From Chloroflexota bacterium (GTDB taxonomy: Bacteria > Chloroflexota > Dormibacteria > Dormibacterales > Dormibacteraceae): 11,611 nucleotides of DNA. This document shows, one piece after another, positions 1-6,414 of this stretch. The DNA is taken from the NCBI GenBank assembly GCA_005879675.1, contig VBJE01000019.1, forward strand, positions 1-11,611. The letters are read 5' to 3'. The translations under genes were made by a program, and so were the position numbers. The notes below the pieces were generated by a model that worked only from the letters and a program-made list of their open reading frames with translations, searched no databases and was not told where the DNA came from. Position 1 is the stretch's first letter; the number at the start of each line of letters is the position of its first letter.

Positions 1-938
1 GCGATCACCGCCATCACGTCCAGGGGCAGCTTGCGCGACGCGATGACGTCGATGGCGGACAGCACCGCGGCTGCGCCTGACATGTCGTCTTTCATCCGGC
101 TCATGTTTTCCGGGTTCTTGAGCGAGATGCCGCCGCTGTCGAAGGTGATGCCCTTGCCGATGAGGGCCAGCACCGCGGCGCTGGCGTTGCCGGCGTCGTG
201 GTTCCCGTGGTGACGGAGGCGGATCAGGCGTGGCGGGCGGGCCGAGCCGGCGCCCACGCCGAGCAGCAGGTTGTAACCGCCCGACTTGAGCTCCGCCGGC
301 CCGAGGACCTCGAGCTCGAGGTTGTGGCGCTGCGCGATGCGCGTCGCTTCCTGCGCGAGCGCGTCAGGCGTCAACTCGTTGGGCGGGGCGTTCTGCCACT
401 CGCGCGTGCGGTTGGTCGCCTCGCGGTTCTCCTGCGCCGCGATGACCTAGGGCTCGCGCCCGGTGCCGAACCCCGCGAGGATCAGGTCGTCGATCTCGCG
501 GCGCTCGGGCGCGGGCCCGGTCTGGCGGGAGCGCCGCTCGAAGGTGCCCATGACGGCGCCCTCGACGATCCCTTTGAGCGCGTCCATGCCGAGCGGCTCG
601 ACCCGCATGATGGCGAGCCGCCTGTAGCCCCAGGTGCGCGAGGCGCGGACGAGCTCGTGGTGGGCCGAGCGAAGCCGCTGCCCGTCCAGGTCGTGGAGCG
701 CGCCGAGCCCGTACAGGATCACGCGGCGCGCGGACACCTTGCCCTGCGCCGGGATGGGCAGGACCTCGTGGATGCGTCCGCGGAACTCGGCGTTGGCAAC
801 CATCTCCCCCAGGACGCCGCCCATCGCGCGGTCGAGGTCCTGGGCCCCCGGGCCCAGCGGCTGCCCGGTCGCGACCGGGATCGCGAGCGCGTCGACTTGC
901 AGCTCGGCGGGGCCCGCCGAGACCAGGGATATCTTCAC
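1..938 (-). pseudogene. pepA: M17 leucyl aminopeptidase, interrupted by an in-frame amber codon; C-terminus off the left edge
   Basis: The M17 family are cytosolic two-metal aminopeptidases that remove N-terminal residues from peptides. Reading starts at a GTG (936-938). The N-terminal domain runs to residue 163, where a TAG (447-449) interrupts it. The same frame then stays open to the window edge, through residue 312, with no other stop. The part after the TAG holds the family's linker (NAPPNELTPDAL, about residues 183-194) and the start of the catalytic domain: GKGITFDSGG (261-270, metal-binding Lys262 and Asp267), Lys274 of SLK, and KDDMSGAAA (283-291, with another metal-ligand Asp). If the TAG is real, the 163-residue product lacks all catalytic residues. 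One base change (for example from CAG or GAG) would explain it, so recent inactivation, a sequencing error or readthrough are all possible. TAG is the ordinary stop of several neighbours, which argues against genome-wide recoding. The gene follows the Lut fusion by 25 bp and is probably in its operon; no clear Shine-Dalgarno site is seen. Confidence 0.85.
840..879. repeat. Two adjacent palindromes inside the aminopeptidase 5' coding region
   Basis: Positions 840-857 read CTGGGCCC-CC-GGGCCCAG (8-base arms). Positions 864-879 read CCCGGTCGCGACCGGG, a perfect 16-base palindrome. Only six bases separate them. They lie at about codons 20-33 of the aminopeptidase, where two GC-rich hairpins could form in the mRNA. 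They also encode ordinary sequence (PVATGQPLGPGAQ), so codon bias alone may have produced them. Confidence 0.5.
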
Positions 939-963
939 GGCAGGCTAAGGGTAAATCGGTGCC

Positions 964-3036
964 CTAGGCCAGGTGCTCGGCTACGAGCTCGAGAACGTGG
1001 GCGACCCGGAGGTGGAGCCCTCTCTTGCGCGCCGCGGCCGCGATGTGCATGAGGCAGCCCGGATTGTCGGACGCGACCACGGCGCAGCCCGTCTTCGCGA
1101 TCGCGTCGAGCTTCCACTGCGCGAGCCGGTCGGCGACCCCGGGCCACTCGAGGCTGAAGCTGCCGCCGAACCCGCAGCAGTTGGCGATGTCGGGCAGGTC
1201 GACGACCTCGTAACCGGCCAGCTCGAGCGCCCGCCGAGGTTCGCTCTTGAGGCCCAGCTGGCGCAGCGTCTGGCACGAGTCGTGGTAAGCGATCTTCAGG
1301 CTCATGCGCCCCGGGTCGACCAGCTTGGGGTTCGCCTGGAGCACCTGGAGGGCGAAGCGCGTCGAGTCGCGCATCCGCCCGCGAACGCCCTGGTCGGCGG
1401 GGGCGCCCCAGTCGGGGGCGTCCATGGTGAACGCGCCGAAGCAGGAGGCGGAGGGAGTGACGATCAGACCCTCCGAATTTCGAAGGCTTCTGGCGAGCGA
1501 TGTCGTCAATTTGTTGGCGGTCGCGAAGTCGCCGGCGTTGGCGGCCACCAAGCCGCAACACCACTGCCCCTTGGGAAATCCAACGTTGAAGCCGGCGGCA
1601 GTCGCGATCCGCTCGAGCGCCACCGCAGCCTCCGGCCAGACGCGGTCGGCCAGGCATGAGGCGAAGATCGTCAGCGGCTCGCCGTCGACGTCGCGCGACT
1701 GGAACCTGTCGCGATAGGGCGTGGGCGCCAGCCTGGGCGTGCCCGGGACGAGGGCACTGAAGGGCGCCGCAGCTCGCATCACCGTGTCGGCGAGCTTCGG
1801 CCGCTTCCACAGGCCCAGCACCGCGCGCTTGCGCAGCGACTTGCGGCCTTGGCGACGGTGCTCGAGGATCTGGCGGGGGAGCGGGATGTCGACGGGGCAG
1901 ATCTCCTGGCATGCGTTGCACTGCACGCACAGGGTGTTCGCCAGGTCGGCGTCCTCGAGGCCGTGGTGGAAGGGCGTGAGCACCAGGCCGATCGGGCCGT
2001 TGTAGATGTGGCCGCCGAACTGGTGGCCGCTCACCGCCATGAATGGCGGGCAGGCGTTGGAGCATGCGCCGCAGCGGATGCAGGTGAGCGCATCGCGAAA
2101 GACGGGGTCCTCGAGCATCTTCTCGCGGCCGTTGTCGAGGATCACGCAGTGCAGCTCGCGCGGCCCGTGCACGCCGATCGTCAGCGACTGCTCGATGTCG
2201 GCGGACCGCGACGGTCCGGTGATCCAGTTCACGTAGCTGGTGATCAGCTGTCCGGTGCCGCTGCGCGGAAGCATGCGCAGGACGGCGACCGCGTCGTCGA
2301 GGGTCGCGACGAGCTTGTCGATGCCGAACAGCGCGATGTGGACCGGAGGCAGCGTCGTCGTCAGGTCGGCGTTCCCCTCGTTGGTGACGAGGACGATCGT
2401 GCCGGTCTCTGCGATCGCCATGTTCGCGCCCGAGATGCCGACGGTGGCCTCGATGAACTTCTGCCGCAGCGACTCTCGCGCATGCAGCTGGATCGCCTCG
2501 ACCGTCGGCTCAGTGCCGAACACCTTGGCCGCGTCCTCCTTGGTGAGGTGGATCGCCGGCGCGATCAGGTGCGAGGGGTGGGTGTGCGTGAGCTGGACCA
2601 TGCGCTCCCCCAGGTCCGTCTCCACGACCTCCATGCCCAGGCTCTCGAGGTACGCGTTGAGGCCGATCTCTTCGGTCGCCATCGACTTGCTCTTGGTCAC
2701 GACCATGCGCTTGCCCGGCGGCAAACCGGTCGCCGCGTTCCAGCACAGCTGGCCGATGATCTCTCGCGCCTCGGCAGCGTCCTTGGCGAGGTGGATCGCG
2801 CCGCCGACGGCGCCGAGGCGTTCGGCGAACTGCTCGAGCAGCTCGGGCAGGCGTTCGAGGTTTGCCTGGCGCCGGCGCTTCAGCTCCGCGCGTCCCTTGG
2901 CGAAATCGAACGACTCGAAGGCGGTGTTGCGCCGGCCGCGGAGGCCGGTCATCGCGTGAATCAGAGCTTTCTGCAATTTGGGGTCGTCGAGGGCGCGGTT
3001 GACGCGCCGCGAGAAGTGGCCTCGAGTCTCAGTCAA
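964..3036 (-). CDS. Fused LutB-LutA iron-sulfur protein of L-lactate oxidation type
   Basis: This 690-residue protein joins two subunits that are usually separate in the lactate-utilisation complex LutABC, which oxidises L-lactate to pyruvate. Residues 1 to about 310 form the LutB/LUD domain, including TKSKSMATEEIGLNAYLE (114-131) and GISGANMAIAETGTIVLVTN (200-219). Next comes a double 4Fe-4S ferredoxin module with Cys319/322/325/329 and Cys370/373/376/380. The C-terminal part is LutA-like, with two CCG (cysteine-rich) domains: Cys461, Cys493-494 and Cys532, then Cys588, Cys620-621 and Cys661. All expected cysteines are present. The start is TTG (3034-3036), nine bases after the stop of the DUF255 gene and in the same frame; no other start codon lies between, and the N-terminus (FSRRVNRALDDPKLQKAL) resembles LutB. 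No LutC follows; the next gene is the aminopeptidase. From memory, LutA-LutB fusions occur in some bacteria, for example Desulfovibrio. The substrate could be another 2-hydroxyacid. Confidence 0.88.
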   Translation of the reverse strand: MTETRGHFSRRVNRALDDPKLQKALIHAMTGLRGRRNTAFESFDFAKGRAELKRRRQANLERLPELLEQFAERLGAVGGAIHLAKDAAEAREIIGQLCWNAATGLPPGKRMVVTKSKSMATEEIGLNAYLESLGMEVVETDLGERMVQLTHTHPSHLIAPAIHLTKEDAAKVFGTEPTVEAIQLHARESLRQKFIEATVGISGANMAIAETGTIVLVTNEGNADLTTTLPPVHIALFGIDKLVATLDDAVAVLRMLPRSGTGQLITSYVNWITGPSRSADIEQSLTIGVHGPRELHCVILDNGREKMLEDPVFRDALTCIRCGACSNACPPFMAVSGHQFGGHIYNGPIGLVLTPFHHGLEDADLANTLCVQCNACQEICPVDIPLPRQILEHRRQGRKSLRKRAVLGLWKRPKLADTVMRAAAPFSALVPGTPRLAPTPYRDRFQSRDVDGEPLTIFASCLADRVWPEAAVALERIATAAGFNVGFPKGQWCCGLVAANAGDFATANKLTTSLARSLRNSEGLIVTPSASCFGAFTMDAPDWGAPADQGVRGRMRDSTRFALQVLQANPKLVDPGRMSLKIAYHDSCQTLRQLGLKSEPRRALELAGYEVVDLPDIANCCGFGGSFSLEWPGVADRLAQWKLDAIAKTGCAVVASDNPGCLMHIAAAARKRGLHLRVAHVLELVAEHLA

Positions 3037-3045
3037 GAGTGGGCG

Positions 3046-4710
3046 CTACCCGCGCCCTGCGGCACGAGCTTGGGTGACTTCTTTGATCGCGTCCTTCACG
3101 GCGCCCGGTGTCGACACCGGCGCCAAGCATATGGTCCCGACACAAACGACGGCGCGGGCGTCGCCGCTCGGATCGATGACGGCATACGGGTGCGCCGCGC
3201 GCGCGGCCAGGGCAAGCTCGTGGTTTTTCGTCGTCACCTTGATCGCGTGTCCGAGCCTGTCCAGGGCGCGGGCGAAGACCGCGGCCATCAGGCCGTACGA
3301 GCGAGGCAACGCGGCGACCGATTCGAGCGCGCGGCGGGCGCGTTCGCGATATGGCGACTCGGGGTCGCCCGCCAGGACGTCCAGCTCGATCAGGGCCATC
3401 GCCGCGATCGAGTTCTCGGCGAGGGGCTTGATGCGCTCGCCGAGCCGCCCTAGCTCGTCGCCTCCGGCGTGGTCGAGGTATCCGCCCAGCTCGGGGTCGC
3501 CGTAGCTCGCCTCGAGGTGCTCGGCGAGGTCGCGCGCGACTTCGAGCCACCCGGCCCCGAGCCCGCGCTGATGGGCGCGCACCGCCGCCAGCATCGACCA
3601 CGCCTGGTCGGCGAGTTGACCTCCGACTCCTTCCGCATGGGACATGCCCTCACCCTTGCGATACGCGTGCTTGAACAGCGATTCGAGGGTCTTTTCCGCA
3701 TCCTGCCCGGCGTCCAGGTAGGCGACGGCGAGCGCCGCATTCCACGACGTGTAGACACGGCGGTCGACATAGGGGGCCGCCGCGGAGCTCCGCTCCTCCG
3801 CGTCCATCGAGTAGTAGTGCTCGTCCGCGTCCTGGCTGCCGGCGTAGAGCCCGCTCCTCGGGTCGCGCAGCACCTTGTCGAGGTACCCGGCCGTCCTGTC
3901 GAGCTCTTCGGTCATTCCCGCGAGCGACAGGGCGTGGACCAGGCCGGCGTGGTCCTCGAGCATCTTCTCGAAGTGCGGCACGCTCCAGTCCTGCGTCGTC
4001 GAATAGCGGAAGAAACCGCCCTCGACGTGGTCGTACGTGCCGCCGCCGGTCATCTTCTCCAGCGTGTGCACCGCCATCCGGCGCAGGTCGTCATCGGCAC
4101 GAATAGCTGACTGCTCGAGCAGCAAGACGATCGCGTCCGTCTGCGGGAACTTCGGCGCGCCGCCGAACCCGCCGTACTCGGGGTCGTAGGCGTTTTTCAC
4201 CGCCTCGAGGATCTCGTCGACGAGGCGCGGTTCCAGCTCGCCCGCGCTGCGCGCCACCCCGGAGGCGGCTCGCTTGCGCGCCTCGAGAACGCGGCTCGCG
4301 ATCTCCGCCTGGTTGCCGCGGTAGTAACCCGCCACGCGGACCAGGGCGCTCGCCATCTGGTCGGGTGGAAGGTATGTCGCTCCGGTCAGGATGTCGCCGG
4401 ACGCCGTGAGGAACGCCGTCGTCGGCCAGCCGCCCATGTTGTAGCGCTGGTTGATGTCGGGCCGCACGTCGTTGTCGACGCGCACGGGCACGTAGTCCCG
4501 GTTGATGATCTCGATCACGCTCGGATGCGAGTAGGTCGTCTCATCCATGACGTGGCACCAGTGGCACCACACCGCGGAGATGGAGAGGAGGATCGGACGG
4601 CCCGTCGACCTGGCCTCGTCGAAGGCTTCCTTCGACCAGTGGTGCCAGGCGATCTCGGACGCCCGATTCGGCCGCGGCGAGAAGTGAAACTCCTCTGCAG
4701 CCTCCGTCAT
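3046..4710 (-). CDS. DUF255/YyaL-like protein: thioredoxin fold plus glycosidase-like helical domain
   Basis: This 554-residue protein resembles the YyaL/SPATA20 family (DUF255), whose biochemical role is not settled. Residues about 18-120 are a thioredoxin-like domain with a CHWC motif (AVWCHWCH, Cys49 and Cys52) and the expected cis-proline segment GGWPTTAF (93-100). The rest looks like the six-hairpin helical domain of the family, with GGFGGAPKFPQ (180-190), HVEGGFFRYST (228-238), VPHFEKMLEDH (244-254), SQDADEHYY (292-300) and TSWNAALAVAYL (321-332). Family members are often near 680 residues, and this one lacks the usual N-terminal stretch ahead of the CHWC domain, so it is a short form. 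ATG at 4708-4710 is chosen because an 11-codon upstream extension would run into the divergent M20 gene. A TAACCT box lies 7 bases before this ATG. The gene appears to lead the operon with the Lut fusion. A thiol-redox function is inferred from the motif only. Confidence 0.85.
   Translation of the reverse strand: MTEAAEEFHFSPRPNRASEIAWHHWSKEAFDEARSTGRPILLSISAVWCHWCHVMDETTYSHPSVIEIINRDYVPVRVDNDVRPDINQRYNMGGWPTTAFLTASGDILTGATYLPPDQMASALVRVAGYYRGNQAEIASRVLEARKRAASGVARSAGELEPRLVDEILEAVKNAYDPEYGGFGGAPKFPQTDAIVLLLEQSAIRADDDLRRMAVHTLEKMTGGGTYDHVEGGFFRYSTTQDWSVPHFEKMLEDHAGLVHALSLAGMTEELDRTAGYLDKVLRDPRSGLYAGSQDADEHYYSMDAEERSSAAAPYVDRRVYTSWNAALAVAYLDAGQDAEKTLESLFKHAYRKGEGMSHAEGVGGQLADQAWSMLAAVRAHQRGLGAGWLEVARDLAEHLEASYGDPELGGYLDHAGGDELGRLGERIKPLAENSIAAMALIELDVLAGDPESPYRERARRALESVAALPRSYGLMAAVFARALDRLGHAIKVTTKNHELALAARAAHPYAVIDPSGDARAVVCVGTICLAPVSTPGAVKDAIKEVTQARAAGRG
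3100..3124. repeat. Near-perfect palindrome in the DUF255 3' coding region
   Basis: CCGGTGTCGACACCGG (3105-3120) is a perfect 16-base palindrome. GGCG and CGCC flank it, with one unpaired C at 3104, giving arms of about 12 bases. It sits close to the 3' end of the DUF255 gene and encodes part of APVSTPGAV. A related 10-base core, GTGTCGACAC, occurs in the propeller gene near 10610, also at a VSTP codon run, so codon choice is the likely cause. Confidence 0.4.
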
Positions 4711-4717
4711 TGGGACA

Positions 4718-4723
4718 AGGTTA
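4718..4723 (-). promoter_or_regulatory. -10-like box TAACCT for the DUF255-lut-pep operon
   Basis: Read on the minus strand, TAACCT fits TANNNT and ends 7 bases before the DUF255 ATG. That spacing would put the transcription start at or next to the start codon, giving a leaderless mRNA. A TTGAGA lies upstream at 4743-4738, but the 14-base spacer is short for a -35 element. There is no Shine-Dalgarno sequence here. Predicted from sequence only. Confidence 0.45.
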
Positions 4724-4727
4724 CGAT
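4722..4727 (+). promoter_or_regulatory. -10-like box TACGAT for the M20-ferredoxin-trxB operon
   Basis: TACGAT matches TATAAT at four positions and ends 6 bases before the GTG at 4734. This is the classic spacing for leaderless transcripts in high-GC bacteria. No convincing -35 element is seen 16-18 bases upstream, which is inside the DUF255 coding region. The box shares two bases with the opposing TAACCT box. Confidence 0.45.
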
Positions 4728-4733
4728 GAGGTC

Positions 4734-6089
4734 GTGATCTCAACCAGCGCCGTCGACGCGTACGTCGAGAAGAACACTCGCCGATTCATCGATGAGCTGA
4801 AAGAGCTCTGCTCCTTCCCCAGCATCTCCAACCACGGCCGCGACGCGATCCAGCCCGCGCGCGACTGGCTCGCGGACCGGTTGGCGCGATTCACCGACCG
4901 CGTCGAGACGCTCGAGGCCGGGGGCATGCCCGCGCTGTATGCGGAGGTCAAGGGCGGCCGCCGCAAGCTCCTCCTGTACCAGCACTACGACGTCCAGCCG
5001 GTCGACCCGATCGACCTCTGGCAGTCTCCGCCGTTCGAGCCCTCCGAGCGCGACGGCCGCATCGTCGCCCGAGGCGTTGCCGACGACAAGGCGGACGTGA
5101 TGGCGCGCATCCACGCGCTGGAGACGCTCAAAGGGTTGGGCGAGGTTCCGGTGACGCTTCGCTTCCTGGTCGAGGGCGAAGAGGAGATCGGCTCCAAGAC
5201 CTTCGAGAAGATCGCGCACGACCACGCGGACAAGCTCAAGGCCGACGGCTGCCTGTGGGAGTCAGGGACCTCGTTCGACGACGCTGGACGCCCGACGCTT
5301 CAGTTCGGATGCCGCGGGCTGGTGTACGTGACCTTGCGGGTGAAGATGCTGGCCTTCGACCAGCACTCGGGCTTCGCGTCCATCTATCCGTCCGCGGCGA
5401 TGTACATGCTGGGCGCGCTCGCGAGCCTGCGCGACCAGGACATGAACATCAAGATCGACGGCTTCTACGACAAGGTCGTCAAGCCGACCGAGGCCGACCG
5501 CAGGATGATGGCGACCATCGACCCCGAGGTCGAGAAGCGCCGCCAGCTCGTCGGCTTCGAGAAGCTGGTGCGCGACCCGAAGCCCGACCAGGTGATCGAG
5601 CAGATGCTGTTCCTGCCCACGTGCAACATCGCAGGCGTGACGACCGGGTACCAAGGGCCTGGCTCGAAGACGGTGCTGCCGGCAGAGGCCACAGCCAAGC
5701 TCGACTTCAGGCTCATCCCCGACCAGGACCCGCATGAGGTGCTCCAGCTCCTGCGCAAGCACCTGGACCGCAATGGTTTCGAGAAGGTCGAGATCATCGC
5801 CGGCGAGGGCGAGAAGCCGGCGCGCTCCGACGTCAACTCGGCGGTGGCGCGGACCGTCATCGACGCGGTGCGCGACATGTACGGCGAGCCGGTGCTGTGG
5901 CCTTTCATGCCGGCGACCGGGCCGATGCACCCGGTGGTGGCGGACCTCGGCGTCCCGACGGTGCTGCCCGTGGGCGTGGGCCGGCCGGACAACCGCATCC
6001 ACGCGCCGAACGAGAACATCCGCGCCGAGGACTACATCAACACCATCCGGCTCATGTGCCGCGTCTGGGAGCGGTTCGGGGCGAGCTGA
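4734..6089 (+). CDS. M20 family metallopeptidase (dipeptidase-like)
   Basis: This 451-residue protein is a two-zinc M20 peptidase, probably cytosolic because no signal sequence is seen. Family motifs appear in order: YQHYDVQP (82-89; metal-ligand His84 and catalytic-site Asp86), RGVADDKAD (113-121; bridging Asp), EGEEEIGS (147-154; catalytic and ligand Glu), WESGTS (175-180; Glu176 where many dipeptidases have Asp, as in CPG2-type enzymes), DQHSGF (209-214; dimerisation-domain His) and NRIHAPNE (420-427; last ligand His423). GTG at 4734 is chosen because it follows a TACGAT box by 6 bases and gives a typical N-terminus (ISTSAVDAYVEKNTRRFIDE). A TTG at 4710 in the same frame is possible but would overlap the divergent gene's start codon. 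The stop overlaps the ferredoxin ATG, so the two are likely translationally coupled. The exact substrate (dipeptide, N-acyl amino acid or other) cannot be told. Confidence 0.92.
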   Translation: MISTSAVDAYVEKNTRRFIDELKELCSFPSISNHGRDAIQPARDWLADRLARFTDRVETLEAGGMPALYAEVKGGRRKLLLYQHYDVQPVDPIDLWQSPPFEPSERDGRIVARGVADDKADVMARIHALETLKGLGEVPVTLRFLVEGEEEIGSKTFEKIAHDHADKLKADGCLWESGTSFDDAGRPTLQFGCRGLVYVTLRVKMLAFDQHSGFASIYPSAAMYMLGALASLRDQDMNIKIDGFYDKVVKPTEADRRMMATIDPEVEKRRQLVGFEKLVRDPKPDQVIEQMLFLPTCNIAGVTTGYQGPGSKTVLPAEATAKLDFRLIPDQDPHEVLQLLRKHLDRNGFEKVEIIAGEGEKPARSDVNSAVARTVIDAVRDMYGEPVLWPFMPATGPMHPVVADLGVPTVLPVGVGRPDNRIHAPNENIRAEDYINTIRLMCRVWERFGAS

Positions 6090-6376
6090 TGGAGAAGCTG
6101 ACCGACAAGCTGTTCACCGTCAAGTACAACGAGGACACGGGCAAGCCGCACATCGAGATCGTCGACCAGACCGTGTGCCTGAAGAAATGCACCGGCAAGT
6201 ACTGCAACCACTTCTGCCCGGCGGGCGTGTACGAGTGGAACGAGGAGCAGAAGAAGAACCTGGTCAGCTTCGGCAACTGCATCGAGTGCGGGGCCTGCTC
6301 CATCGGCTGCCCGTTCGACAACATCGCCTGCCACGCCCCCCGCGGCGGCTTCGGGGTGAAGTACCAACACGGGTAG
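6089..6376 (+). CDS. FixX-like ferredoxin with two 4Fe-4S motifs
   Basis: This 95-residue ferredoxin resembles FixX, the small partner of electron-transfer-flavoprotein:quinone oxidoreductase systems. It has two cysteine clusters: Cys30-x3-Cys34-x4-Cys39-x3-Cys43-Pro and Cys64-x2-Cys67-x2-Cys70-x3-Cys74-Pro. The C-terminal APRGGFGVKYQHG (83-95) matches the FixX family ending (PRG.FGV). The eight cysteines suggest two clusters, whereas FixX of E. coli lacks most of those in the first motif. The ATG overlaps the M20 stop (TGATG), so translation is probably coupled. No fixA, fixB or fixC is in the window; thioredoxin reductase follows 38 bp downstream. It may therefore be an electron carrier for a flavoenzyme encoded elsewhere, or for the neighbouring reductase. 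The fold and family are well supported, the partner is not. Confidence 0.88.
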   Translation: MEKLTDKLFTVKYNEDTGKPHIEIVDQTVCLKKCTGKYCNHFCPAGVYEWNEEQKKNLVSFGNCIECGACSIGCPFDNIACHAPRGGFGVKYQHG

Positions 6377-6400
6377 GAATACACCCAGCTCTGGGAATAC
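6376..6400 (+). repeat. GGAATAC direct repeat flanking a small palindrome, ferredoxin-trxB gap
   Basis: GGAATAC occurs at 6376-6382 and again at 6394-6400, with starts 18 bases apart. Between them lies CCCAG-CT-CTGGG (6384-6395), whose last two bases overlap the second repeat. The spacing is about 1.7 helical turns. It could be an operator or a weak RNA hairpin for the gene that starts at 6415. A TATTAG at 6405-6410 is a weak -10 candidate. No T-run follows the hairpin, so a terminator is unlikely. Confidence 0.35.
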
Positions 6401-6414
6401 TTCCTATTAGCGCA

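Noticed and set aside
198..1052. Long plus-strand open frame of 284 codons across the aminopeptidase
   Set aside because: Arg/Ala/Leu-rich composition without family motifs. The minus strand encodes clear M17 sequence here, so this is a high-GC shadow frame.
1849..3453. Plus-strand open frame of 534 codons
   Set aside because: It lies antisense to the Lut fusion and the DUF255 gene, has low-complexity Arg/Asp/Leu content, and shows no motif.
6384..6395. CCCAGCTCTGGG as a terminator after the ferredoxin gene
   Set aside because: The stem is only five base pairs and no T-run follows; trxB is close and on the same strand.
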